From a virus: 38,834 bases of DNA. Where the stretch lies: IMG/VR virus record IMGVR_UViG_3300044712_002418, positions 1 through 38,834 of that record. One strand, given 5' to 3'. The position numbers were made by a program, and so were the translations under genes. Below, piece after piece: positions 22,613 through 29,946 of the stretch (position 1 is the first letter of the stretch; every line of letters starts with the position of its first letter). The notes under the pieces are model-generated. The model had not been told where the DNA came from. It did not search any database and saw nothing but the letters and a program-made list of their open reading frames with translations.

Positions 22613-23095
22613 ATGAAAAACAAGACGATGATCCTCTTCGCGGCCCTGGCTGCCGCGATCTGCCTGGCGCCGCTCGCGGCGCACGCCCAAGTGGTGCCGA
22701 AAACGGCCACCGCGCTGACCACTTCGACCAACGTGGTGGACGTGAGCGCGACGGCGACGGTGACGAGCTCGACGTTCACCGCGAACTCGAAGACGGGGTT
22801 CGCGGTGCTGCCGGCGTTCTCGCTCTCGGGGACGGGGACGCTGAACGTGACGTTCAACTTCAACGCGAGCGTGGACGGGACGACGTGGACGACCACGAAC
22901 CCGGTGTCGTACGCGGTGGCGGCGAACGGGACGAACGCGGTGGTGGGGTACGCGGCGTTTCCCGCGGCCCCGGCCTACAGCGGCGGGCCGGGGGTGGCGC
23001 AGGTGCGATACTGGCGGCTGGGGTCGATCCAGAACGCGAACACGACGGGGACGATGACGCTGCAATCGCTGACGGTGACGAAGGCGGCTGACTGA
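22613..23095 (+). CDS. Secreted protein with signal peptide in the head operon, 160 aa
   Basis: It begins with a textbook signal peptide: MKNK, a hydrophobic core (MILFAALAAAICLAPLA) and a probable cut after AHA (residues 22-24). The mature part is Thr/Ser/Ala-rich and strand-forming (VVDVSATATVTSSTFTANSK, LNVTFNFNASVDGTTWTT), like a small jelly-roll or Ig-like sheet. Signal peptides are not expected in capsid components. It may be a secreted or surface conversion factor, or a virion decoration with a hydrophobic N-terminus. It is placed between the capsid and connector genes. Confidence 0.7.
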   Translation: MKNKTMILFAALAAAICLAPLAAHAQVVPKTATALTTSTNVVDVSATATVTSSTFTANSKTGFAVLPAFSLSGTGTLNVTFNFNASVDGTTWTTTNPVSYAVAANGTNAVVGYAAFPAAPAYSGGPGVAQVRYWRLGSIQNANTTGTMTLQSLTVTKAAD

Positions 23096-23108
23096 GACGA
23101 CCCGAGGA

Positions 23109-23144
23109 CCGGCGGCGGATCGAGTCATAGCGATCCGCCGCCGG
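23109..23144. terminator. Long perfect hairpin after the secreted-protein gene
   Basis: A 14-bp perfect stem (CCGGCGGCGGATCG with its complement) around an 8-base loop AGTCATAG. It lies 14 bases after the stop of the signal-peptide gene and 24 bases before the connector gene. It is followed by AAAACC, not a U-tract, on the plus strand. It may be a partial terminator, a 3' RNA stabiliser that keeps capsid-region mRNA abundant, or a protein site. Confidence 0.6.
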
Positions 23145-23167
23145 AAAACCCGAGCGAACCGAAGAGA

Positions 23168-23617
23168 ATGGCCTGGATCGAGATCACCGAAGACGACGTG
23201 AAGACCCGCCTCGCGGGCGCGGAACTCTCCGCGCTGACGGGGGCGGCTCTCGCGGGCGGGCAGACGAGCCCGCTGGCGGACGTGATCGCGCAGGTGACGC
23301 GGGAGGTGCGGGGGTACGTGGCGGGGTGCGCTGCGAACACGCTGGGGGACGGGGCGACGATCCCGGACGAGCTGCTCGGCGCGGCGCTGGCGCTGGTGCG
23401 CGAGGGGCTGGCGTCGAGGCTGCCGCGGTTCCCGCTGGACGAGACGCGGCGGGAACAGGCGCGGGCGGCGCGGGCGCAACTGCGCGACGCGGCGGATTGC
23501 CGCCTGAAGGTGGCGGGGCCGGAGACGGCGACGGCGGAGAGGATCGCCTCCCCCACCCCGCGAATCACGGCGCGGGAACGGCGGTTCACGCGGGGCAACG
23601 GGGAGGGCATCCTATGA
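23168..23617 (+). CDS. Head-tail connector (DUF1320/Mu gp36-like)
   Basis: A 149-residue protein with the N-terminal pattern of Mu gp36 (DUF1320): MAWIEITEDDVKTRLAGAEL, a following helix with VIAQVTREVRGYVAGC, and then a helix through LLGAALALVREGLASRLPRF. The C-terminal tail is basic (RITARERRFTRGNGEGIL). The family forms the first ring below the portal. It overlaps the next gene by ATGA. Confidence 0.8.
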   Translation: MAWIEITEDDVKTRLAGAELSALTGAALAGGQTSPLADVIAQVTREVRGYVAGCAANTLGDGATIPDELLGAALALVREGLASRLPRFPLDETRREQARAARAQLRDAADCRLKVAGPETATAERIASPTPRITARERRFTRGNGEGIL

Positions 23618-24897
23618 TTGACCTGATGACGCCGGTGCCGCTGGCGGAGGCGGTGCGCGACCTGGGGGCGCGTACGCCGGTGGGCTCGATCCTGCGCTCG
23701 GCGGAGTGGGCGCAGATGCCGCGGGTGCTGCGGGATGAGGCGCTTTTCTCGGCGGGGGTGACGAGCCTGCGGGTGCTGGGCGAGATCGGTGCGCGCCTGG
23801 ACAAGATGATCGCGCTGGAGAGCGAGCCGACGGCTTCCGGAGAGGATGCGATGGCGACGCGGTCGACTTTCATCGGGGACCTGAAGCGGATCTTGGCGGA
23901 TTTCGGCTACCGGCCGGAGCCGGGCAAGGAGGGGGGGCTGCAAGATCTCTCGAGCGCGCGGCGGCTGCGGCTGATCGCGGATATGAATTTGCAGCAGGCG
24001 CAGGAGCGGGCGCGGTTCAAGATGGGGCAAGACCCCGACATGCTGGACAATTTCCCGGCGCAAGAGCTGGTGCGGATGGAGTCGCGGATGGTGCCGCGGC
24101 AGTGGCGGCAGCGCTGGGCGGAGGCGGGGGGCAAGTTTTTCGACGGGCGGATGATCGCGCTGAAGAGCGATCCGGTGTGGGTGAAAATCTCGCGGTTCGG
24201 GCGCCCGTGGCCGCCGTTCGATTTCGGGAGCGGGATGGGGATCGAGGACGTGGAGCGCGGTGAGGCGGAGGCGCTGGGGCTGATCGCTCCGGAGGAGACG
24301 CCGGAACCGGTGGAGGCGGGTATGCGCGCCGAGGGCGAAGCGGAGCTGAAGGGGGCGCTGGAACGGCCGGGGTTTGCAAAGGCGCTGAAATCGCTTTTCG
24401 GGGACCAGATCGAGATCGATGGGACGACGGCGCGGTGGGTGGACCGGACGGGGGCGGCGAACACGCGGGCGTACCGGAGGGACCAGCTGGGGCGTTTCGC
24501 GAAGGACGGCGGGCCGCTCTCTCGGGAGGACAACCTCCGGCGGGGGAAGGCGGCGATCGAGAGGGCGCTGCGGCGGCAGGAGGATGTGCCGGGGGCGATG
24601 AGCGTGGCGCGCTTGGGGGTGATCGATTTCGAGTGGGGTCGGCCCGGCACGGCAAAGCCGAACCCGGCGGGAGCCACCCACGCGGACGGCTACGGGATCT
24701 CGCACATCGTGGCGAAACACGGGGTGGCGGCGGCCAGAAAGCTCCCGGAGGTGTTGGCGTTGGGAGACATCAAGCCACATCTGGCCGATGGGTCGAAGCG
24801 AGTGGTGAGACTCAAAGGGTGGATGGCCGTGGTTCAGTACAAAAGCGCCACGCGGGCCTACGTGGTGACGAGCTTCGACGAGGAGGCAAAAAAATGA
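23614..24897 (+). CDS. F-like head morphogenesis protein with C-terminal PBECR-type nuclease domain
   Basis: A 427-residue two-part protein. Residues 1-235 resemble the Mu F-type minor head protein: MESRMVPRQWRQRWAEAGGK, FFDGRMIALKSDPVWVKIS, then RPWPPFDFGSGMGIEDVERG and LGL. At about 286 is YRRDQLGRFAKDGG, the same linker type as in the portal. Residues 350-427 match phage BECR-type nucleases (PBECR): HADGYGISHIVAKHG, VLALGDIKP, KRVVRLKGWMAVVQYKS, then AYVVTSFDEEAKK, with His in the first helix and an aromatic/TSF end. A nuclease carried on a head protein could be delivered with the DNA. F in Mu lies before G, as here. Confidence 0.85.
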   Translation: MIDLMTPVPLAEAVRDLGARTPVGSILRSAEWAQMPRVLRDEALFSAGVTSLRVLGEIGARLDKMIALESEPTASGEDAMATRSTFIGDLKRILADFGYRPEPGKEGGLQDLSSARRLRLIADMNLQQAQERARFKMGQDPDMLDNFPAQELVRMESRMVPRQWRQRWAEAGGKFFDGRMIALKSDPVWVKISRFGRPWPPFDFGSGMGIEDVERGEAEALGLIAPEETPEPVEAGMRAEGEAELKGALERPGFAKALKSLFGDQIEIDGTTARWVDRTGAANTRAYRRDQLGRFAKDGGPLSREDNLRRGKAAIERALRRQEDVPGAMSVARLGVIDFEWGRPGTAKPNPAGATHADGYGISHIVAKHGVAAARKLPEVLALGDIKPHLADGSKRVVRLKGWMAVVQYKSATRAYVVTSFDEEAKK

Positions 24898-25073
24898 GCC
24901 GGTATCCCATGCGGTCAACCGGCTCTACGGGGAAGGTGGGATCGGGTGCGCATTATCCCTGCCCTACACACGCTACCCTACTTTTTGGCAAGGGTAGCGC
25001 GGGTGCCTCCGAGGCTTTGAATTTCGCGCCCGGCGCGGCTGGCCGCAAGCGTTTTTTGGAGGGCTCCCGATGA
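24894..25073 (+). CDS. Small ORF downstream of the F-like gene, 59 aa
   Basis: It starts at an ATG overlapping the F stop (ATGA): MSRYPMRSTGSTGKVGSGAH, ending in NFAPGAAGRKRFLEGSR. The last dozen residues are repeated at the end of the following small ORF, so both may carry the old C-terminal end of an ancestral F protein. It could be a partner of the nuclease domain or debris of cassette exchange. A 9-bp stem hairpin (24971-24979 with 24991-24999) lies within it. No family is recognised. Confidence 0.4.
   Translation: MSRYPMRSTGSTGKVGSGAHYPCPTHATLLFGKGSAGASEALNFAPGAAGRKRFLEGSR
24971..24999. repeat. Inverted repeat within the small ORF
   Basis: CGCTACCCT and AGGGTAGCG form a perfect 9-bp stem around an 11-base loop containing CTTTTTGG. 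It stands out in a GC-rich region and may mark a recombination or regulatory site connected with the neighbouring tandem duplication. Confidence 0.6.
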
Positions 25074-25112
25074 GGCCGGAGATCACGACGCTCAGCGATG
25101 AGGCGACGCCGG
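25024..25112. repeat. 89-bp direct repeat, copy 1
   Basis: This matches 25242-25330 at about 83 of 89 positions. It includes the codons for APGAAGRKRFLE, a GGAGG-like ribosome site and the first 15 codons of the next gene (MRPEITTL...). It begins a 218-bp tandem unit. Confidence 0.85.
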
Positions 25113-25291
25113 GTGCTGACCGGCTACAAAAAAGAAAGGGGCGACCGATGAACCGCGCGAAGATCCCGATCCGCAACGGCCTACGTGCCCTGGCGTTACA
25201 CTTTTTGCGCGCCAAGGCTGGAGCGGTCGCCCGGACTAAGGTCGCGCCCGGCGCGGCTGGCCGCAAGCGTTTTTTGGAGGTCGCGCGATGA
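25070..25291 (+). CDS. Truncated duplicate start fused to a small ORF, 73 aa
   Basis: The first 15 residues (MRPEITTLSDEATPG) copy the start of the true morphogenesis gene at 25288. The frame then runs into unrelated sequence with an internal ATG (MNRAKIPIRNGLRALALHFL, at 25149) and ends in KVAPGAAGRKRFLEVAR, a copy of the end of the previous ORF. It overlaps its neighbours by ATGA. It looks like the debris or partner gene of an inserted cassette. The internal part, a short basic helix, is the only unique sequence. Confidence 0.4.
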   Translation: MRPEITTLSDEATPGADRLQKRKGRPMNRAKIPIRNGLRALALHFLRAKAGAVARTKVAPGAAGRKRFLEVAR

Positions 25292-25330
25292 GGCCGGAGA
25301 TCACGACGCTCCGAGACGAGGCGACGCCGG
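25242..25330. repeat. 89-bp direct repeat, copy 2
   Basis: The second copy of the junction, at the true start of the morphogenesis gene (ATG 25288). Differences from copy 1 are clustered in two short blocks, around the ribosome site and codons 9-11. Confidence 0.85.
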
Positions 25331-25935
25331 CGCTGCGGAAAGTGTACGACGCGCTGGCCCCAGGTCGCCGCCGCCATTTCCTCGCCTACGTGGCGGGGCG
25401 GGTGGCGAAACGGCAGCGGGCTCACTTCCGCGCGCGGGAGGCGTCGGGCGACAGCAAGCGGGCGCGCAAGGGGTGGCGGTCGCGGCATTTCTGGGCGGCT
25501 GCGGCGCGGGCGACGACGGTGACGGCGGTGTCGGATAGCCGGGCGACGGTGACGGTGGCGTCGCGGGAGGTGGCGTTTAAGGCGCGCGGGGGGACGGTGA
25601 CGCCGAAACGGGGCAAGTACCTGGCGATCCCGCTGCGGGCGGAGGCTTACGCGAAGGGGAGCCCGCGGGAGTGGGACGGGCAGCGGGCGCTTTTCCCGGT
25701 GCGCTCGCGGCGGGGGAATCTTTTCCTCGCGTCGATGAGCCACGTTCACGCGACGAACTGGCGGCAGGACCTCGGGGCCGGGCCGCTGGGGGGGACGGGG
25801 CTGGTGCTGCAATATCTGCTGGTGCGCCGGGCGACGGTGCCGCGCGACGGGGACGTGATCCGGGCCGGGATGCTGGAGGCTGAGGCGGGTGCGGCGGCGG
25901 AATCTTACGCGGAGGAGCGCTTGCTGCGGAGATGA
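25288..25935 (+). CDS. Virion morphogenesis protein (Mu G-like / tail completion)
   Basis: A 215-residue basic protein in the place of Mu G (gp31), after F. It has an N-terminal helix (PALRKVYDALAPGRRRHFLA), a strand-rich core (AVSDSRATVTVASREVAFKA, KYLAIPLRAEAYA) and a strand near the end (LVLQYLLVRRATVPRDGDVI). This is consistent with the compact fold of phage morphogenesis/tail-completion proteins, though the match is from pattern and position. Shine-Dalgarno GGAGG lies 7 bases before the ATG. Confidence 0.6.
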   Translation: MRPEITTLRDEATPALRKVYDALAPGRRRHFLAYVAGRVAKRQRAHFRAREASGDSKRARKGWRSRHFWAAAARATTVTAVSDSRATVTVASREVAFKARGGTVTPKRGKYLAIPLRAEAYAKGSPREWDGQRALFPVRSRRGNLFLASMSHVHATNWRQDLGAGPLGGTGLVLQYLLVRRATVPRDGDVIRAGMLEAEAGAAAESYAEERLLRR

Positions 25936-26468
25936 GCGCGATCCGGCAATTCCAGGCGCGTCTGGTGACGCTGCTGCTGGCGGACGAACGGTTCGCGGAC
26001 GGGATGGCGGCGGCGACGCCCGGCAAGGGGAACGTGATCGCCGATCTGCCGGGGGACATCGAGACGGCGGTGAGCCGGGCGGTGGCGGAGCTGGGGCTGG
26101 CGGTGGTGGTGTGGACGCCGGCGGTGGTGCCGGTGGACGGGGCCGACCCGCAAGATCTCGCGCGGCGGATGGAGGCGCGGGTGTGGTTCATCGAGAACGT
26201 GACGATGAACCGCTCTGCCGAAGGGGCGCTCTACGCGGAGGAGGCGGCGGAGGCGGCGGACGAGTTGCTGGTGGGCCGGGCGAACGGGCTGGCGGGGTAC
26301 GGGCGGGGGTACAAGCCGGGGCGGATCGCGCTGGGCGAAGGGGGCATCCGCCCGATCGGGGGGGAGACGGCGGAGAACAACACTTTCGAGATGGTGGTGG
26401 AAACGCGGTTCCGGAGGGGCGAAGGGGCGGGGCTGCAAACGGCGGGGGGGAGGTTCCTGGTGGCATGA
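25932..26468 (+). CDS. Tail terminator / Gp37-like connector protein
   Basis: A 178-residue protein. Opening IRQFQARLVTLLLADERFAD, central strands (GLAVVVWTPAVVPVDGADP, RRMEARVWFIENVTMNR), a helix (YAEEAAEAADELLVG) and terminal strands (FEMVVETRFRRG). This is the order of elements in phage tail-terminator or neck proteins of the Gp37/DUF1834 type. It overlaps both neighbours by ATGA. Identification rests on fold pattern and position between the connector and tail-tube genes. Confidence 0.55.
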   Translation: MSAIRQFQARLVTLLLADERFADGMAAATPGKGNVIADLPGDIETAVSRAVAELGLAVVVWTPAVVPVDGADPQDLARRMEARVWFIENVTMNRSAEGALYAEEAAEAADELLVGRANGLAGYGRGYKPGRIALGEGGIRPIGGETAENNTFEMVVETRFRRGEGAGLQTAGGRFLVA

Positions 26469-27280
26469 TGACGCGGGATCCGGAAAGCCTGTTGCGGGTG
26501 GCGTGCGAGGCGCAGTTTCTGCCGGACGGAGAGGCGGGCTGGATCGACCTGGGGGACGTGAAGGTGGCGGGGGTGGAGCCGTCGGCACGGGTGCGGGAGG
26601 TGAAGCGGGCGACGCGCTGGGGGACGGTGGAGACGCGCCGGGCGCGTGCGGTGGAGGTGGGCTGGGCGTTTTCCCTGGAGCTGCGGGAGTGGACGCGGGA
26701 GGTGGCGGAGCTTTTCTTTTTGGCAACGGCGGAGGATTGGGAGCAGGCGGAGACGCTGGCGGGAGCGGCGGCGCTGGAGGGGGTGCGGCCCCGGCGGCGC
26801 TACGAGCTGGGGGCGCGCGGGGTGGCCGGGGTGGAGGTGCGCCGCGGGGAGGAGCTGCTGGTGGAGGGGCGGGATTACGCGGTGGACGCGGCGCTGGGGC
26901 AGATCGCGATCCTGGAAGCTGGGTCGGTGCAGGAGGGGGACGACCTCGCGGCGACGTTTCGCGCGGGGGCGCGGCGGGGGTGGCGGGCGCGGGCGGGGGC
27001 GGCGCCGCACAAGGCGGGGACGCTGCTGCTGCTGGGCTGGGAGAGCGAGGACGGGCCGCGGTTCGAGATGCGGGCGGGGGCGGTGCTGGCGCCGGCGGGG
27101 GAGATCGCTTTCGAGCCGGGGGCTTTTGCGGCGCCGACGCTGGAGGCGGCGGTGACGGGGCAGCCGCTGTGGACTTTTACGGGGCCAGGGGCGGCGGGTT
27201 ACGGGAGGCCGGGCGACCGGCTGGCGGACGAAAGCGGGACCAGGCTGCAAACGGGAGACGGGACGGAACTGACACTATGA
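26465..27280 (+). CDS. Tail-tube-like protein, paralogue of the main tube protein
   Basis: A 271-residue protein that shares its plan with the tube protein at 28694-29467. An N-terminal strand (GWIDLGDVKVAGVEPSARVR) is followed by a strand that replaces EVRRDTKSTTMKWELTF (here RARAVEVGWAFSLELREWTR), then VAELFFLA, and an inserted beta domain with the common signature VDAALGQIAIL (ALGQAYI in the tube protein). It may form a special ring at the head-proximal end of the tail or replace the tube protein at the tip. It overlaps both neighbours by ATGA. Confidence 0.6.
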   Translation: MMTRDPESLLRVACEAQFLPDGEAGWIDLGDVKVAGVEPSARVREVKRATRWGTVETRRARAVEVGWAFSLELREWTREVAELFFLATAEDWEQAETLAGAAALEGVRPRRRYELGARGVAGVEVRRGEELLVEGRDYAVDAALGQIAILEAGSVQEGDDLAATFRAGARRGWRARAGAAPHKAGTLLLLGWESEDGPRFEMRAGAVLAPAGEIAFEPGAFAAPTLEAAVTGQPLWTFTGPGAAGYGRPGDRLADESGTRLQTGDGTELTL

Positions 27281-28260
27281 AACGAACGATGATGGCGATG
27301 GCGGCCGCGCTGGCGGCGCTGGGGGCGGCTCCGATGGCGCTGGCCCAAGGTACGGTGAGGGTGACGGAGCTGCCGCAGGCGGCGGCGACGAGCGGGAGCG
27401 ATTTCGCGCTGGTGATCCAGACCGGGACGCTGAAGCGGGTCCCCCTCTCCCTCATCACGGCCGACGGCACTTACGCGGCGCAGAGCGGGACGGCGGAGTG
27501 GGCGCTGGCGAGCGGGACGGCGGGGTTTGCGGATGTGGCGGACTTTGCAAACGGAGTGGAATGGTCGGCCATTTCGGGGGTGCCGGAGATCGGCACGGGC
27601 AACTCGGGGTCGCTGGTGACATGGGAGCAGTTCGACGCCCACGCGGCCGAGAACACGCTGCCCCACCTCAATGTCGACGAGCGCGCGGCGATGGCGGGCG
27701 TCGGGTTGGGGGCCTACCCGCCAACCGCCGCGAGCCCGCTGGTCACTCTCGACGCGATGCAGCAGGGCGCCGTCAACGTGCCCGCGACGTCGGTGGTGCT
27801 GACGAACGAGGAATCGGTGCAGTGGGCGATCGATTCGCTCGGGAGCGGCCTCGGGAACGTGCAGGCGGCTTTTGCGGGCCAGTTGCACGCGCTGAACAGC
27901 TTTGCCCTCCAGGCGACCGGGAATGCCTACGAGCTGCAAATCGCGGGGGAGATCGCGGCGGCGGCGTCGGGGCAGTACCCGATCGATGTCGGGCGGGCGT
28001 ACACGATTTGGCTTTGGGGAGACCAGGCGTTCACGCCGGCCGTGAACTCTGCTTCGGGCACGGTGCTCGAAATACGGGCGGTGCGGGCGTACACGCCGGG
28101 GCAATCTTTCTCGGGGGTGGCGCGGATCGACGGGGTGACGCTGACCGGGGGTGGCGTGGACGTGAAGCTGGATGTGGCGGTGGGCGACTACAAGGCGCTC
28201 GTGGTGGTGGGGGCGGATTTCGCGGACCTGCGAGGTAGCGCGGTGAACGTGGGCAACTGA
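27277..28260 (+). CDS. Secreted or fibre-like structural protein with signal peptide, 327 aa
   Basis: It starts with a clear signal peptide (MKRTMMAMAAALAALGAAPM, cut after ALA). The mature part opens TVRVTELPQAAATSGSDFAL and VIQTGTLKRVPLSLI, the pattern of phage fibre N-terminal modules. Gly/Ala/Ser repeats follow (TAEWALASGTAGFADVADFA), then beta-rich segments. Its place between tail-tube genes suggests a tail component, but the signal peptide would send it across the membrane. It may be a surface-exposed conversion protein. It overlaps the preceding gene by ATGA. Confidence 0.6.
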   Translation: MKRTMMAMAAALAALGAAPMALAQGTVRVTELPQAAATSGSDFALVIQTGTLKRVPLSLITADGTYAAQSGTAEWALASGTAGFADVADFANGVEWSAISGVPEIGTGNSGSLVTWEQFDAHAAENTLPHLNVDERAAMAGVGLGAYPPTAASPLVTLDAMQQGAVNVPATSVVLTNEESVQWAIDSLGSGLGNVQAAFAGQLHALNSFALQATGNAYELQIAGEIAAAASGQYPIDVGRAYTIWLWGDQAFTPAVNSASGTVLEIRAVRAYTPGQSFSGVARIDGVTLTGGGVDVKLDVAVGDYKALVVVGADFADLRGSAVNVGN

Positions 28261-28299
28261 ACGCAGCAGAGAAAAACGACAACACAGGAGGAAATGAGC

Positions 28300-28635
28300 A
28301 TGAGCACACCACAGATAACGCCGAAGAACGGGCCGATCACCGAGCAGGCGGTTTACGACATGTATTACGCGACGGAGATCGTGATCCGGGCGAACACGGC
28401 CGGAGGGGCCGTCGGGCGGGTGGCCGCGCAGGTGCGGTTGCGGCCGATGGAATCCGCCACGGGCAAATTGGGGTCGGCAGAGAAAACCCTGTCGATCCCC
28501 GACGTGATGGGGGCGATCGCGGCGACGCGCGAGGTGGAGGGCCAGCAGGTGCCGGTGTCGCCGGAGCTGGGGGTGGCATTCGGCGCGCTGGTGGCGGCGA
28601 TCGACGCGGAGGCGAAACGGCGAGACCTGATCTGA
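28300..28635 (+). CDS. Small tail-region protein, 111 aa
   Basis: It starts MSTPQITPKNGPITEQAVYD and has a central helix pair (AIAATREVEGQQVPVSPELG, then VAFGALVAAIDAEAKRRDLI). No family is recognised. The ATG at 28300 is chosen over 28294 because the ribosome site AGGAGG (28286-28291) is 8 bases away, the usual distance, and only 2 from the upstream ATG. It lies between the secreted protein and the tube protein and may be a tail-assembly accessory. Confidence 0.55.
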   Translation: MSTPQITPKNGPITEQAVYDMYYATEIVIRANTAGGAVGRVAAQVRLRPMESATGKLGSAEKTLSIPDVMGAIAATREVEGQQVPVSPELGVAFGALVAAIDAEAKRRDLI

Positions 28636-28693
28636 CCGGGCGGACGGAGTTTTTAGGCAGTAACCAACAAGCAACCAAAGGAGAGAGAAGACC

Positions 28694-29467
28694 ATGAGCA
28701 GACAAATCGGAAACCCGCTGAACCTGGAACGGCTGAGCGGCGAGCTTTACTTCAAACCGCAGGGGGAGGCCGGGTACATCGGCCTCGGGAACGTGGTGAT
28801 GTTCAAGGAGAGCCCGGAGACGGAGACGGTGTCGGGCTTTTTCAACACGCGCGCGGCGACGCAGCGGGAGGTGCGGCGCGACACGAAGAGCACCACGATG
28901 AAGTGGGAGCTGACGTTCAACGAGCGGACGCCCGACGTGGAGGCGCTGCTGCTCTTCGGCAAGAAGGGGGCGGAGCTGACGCAGGCGGCGGTGACGGGCG
29001 CGACGGACGCGGAGCTGACCGGGGTGGCCCCCGGCCGGTTCTACGACATCGGGAAGCTGTCGCTGCACACGGTGACGGCGAAGGACGACGCGGACGCGGC
29101 CCTGACGGTGGGGGAATGGGTGGACGGGGAGATCGTGCCGGCCGACGCGGACGTGGTGATCGATCCCGCGCTCGGGCAGGCGTACATCAACCCCGCCGGG
29201 ACGGTGGCCGACGGCGACGACATCACGGTGACCTACAAGGCCAACGAGGTGACGCTGGACCAGATCACGGAGATCGGGAAGCACGTGAAACGGCTGGGGG
29301 CGTTCCGCCTGGCGGCGTTCGACGGGTCGAGCGATCCGGTGCGCAAGCTGATCGAGTTCGACGGCCAGCTGGTGCCCAAGGAGCGCGGGGAGAACAAGAC
29401 GGACGGGTTTAACGAGTTCGGGTTCGAGGTGATCGCGACGGGCGACGTCTCGGCCCGCATCGCCTGA
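28694..29467 (+). CDS. Major tail tube protein
   Basis: A 257-residue protein with the tube-fold order: strand FKPQGEAGYIGLGNVVMFKE, strand EVRRDTKSTTMKWELTFNER, a helix through PDVEALLLFG, an inserted Ig-like domain (GEIVPADADVVIDPALGQAY, INPAG, DDITVTYKANEVT) and return strands (GAFRLAAFDGSSDPVRKLIE, FGFEVIATGDVSARIA). No sheath gene is present anywhere, which shows that the tail is non-contractile. It is followed directly by the tail-assembly chaperone gene, the normal order in siphoviruses. Confidence 0.8.
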   Translation: MSRQIGNPLNLERLSGELYFKPQGEAGYIGLGNVVMFKESPETETVSGFFNTRAATQREVRRDTKSTTMKWELTFNERTPDVEALLLFGKKGAELTQAAVTGATDAELTGVAPGRFYDIGKLSLHTVTAKDDADAALTVGEWVDGEIVPADADVVIDPALGQAYINPAGTVADGDDITVTYKANEVTLDQITEIGKHVKRLGAFRLAAFDGSSDPVRKLIEFDGQLVPKERGENKTDGFNEFGFEVIATGDVSARIA

Positions 29468-29469
29468 CC

Positions 29470-29946
29470 ATGGACGAGCTGGCCGTGATGCTGGGCTACC
29501 TGGATGCCGTGGCGCGCAAACGCGACGGCACGGAGGAGCCGGTGAAGGTGCTGGCGCTGCCGATGCGCAAGATCGGGGCGTGGGCGGAGCTGTGCGGCGA
29601 CGAGCCGGCGCGGCTGGAGCTGGTGTGCGACCGCCCGCAGGGGTGGGCGGACGAGCTGACGCCGGGGAGCTACGAGGAGCTGCTGGCCAAAGGGGACGCG
29701 ATCAACGACCCCATCTTTGCCCGGTGGGCGGAGCGGCAGGTCCGCGCCATCGGGCAGATCGAGCGGACGGGGCGGCAGCTCGGGGAGCTGAAGGCGCGGA
29801 TCGCGCCCGACGCCCCCGCGCCCGCCGGGGCGACGCCGAGGGTGGCGCCCCGGACGGGGGCGGCGCCGGGCCCCGCGACCTCGGGGAGCTGTGCGCCCGC
29901 CTCTGCTCGGTGTGCGGCTACACCCCCGGAGCCGCAGCAGACCTGA
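29470..29946 (+). CDS. Tail assembly chaperone, short form (gpG-like)
   Basis: A 158-residue product of the zero-frame reading. The folded part is residues 1-115 (MDELAVMLGYLDAVARKRDG, PVKVLALPMRKIGAWAELCG, ERQVRAIGQIERTGRQLGEL). The last stretch after about residue 125 is low-complexity and ends at a stop in normal reading. A -1 slip at 29868-29874 joins it to a second frame, giving the long form. The pair (short G-like, long GT-like) chaperones the tape measure during tail assembly in many long-tailed phages, including Mu. Confidence 0.72.
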   Translation: MDELAVMLGYLDAVARKRDGTEEPVKVLALPMRKIGAWAELCGDEPARLELVCDRPQGWADELTPGSYEELLAKGDAINDPIFARWAERQVRAIGQIERTGRQLGELKARIAPDAPAPAGATPRVAPRTGAAPGPATSGSCAPASARCAATPPEPQQT

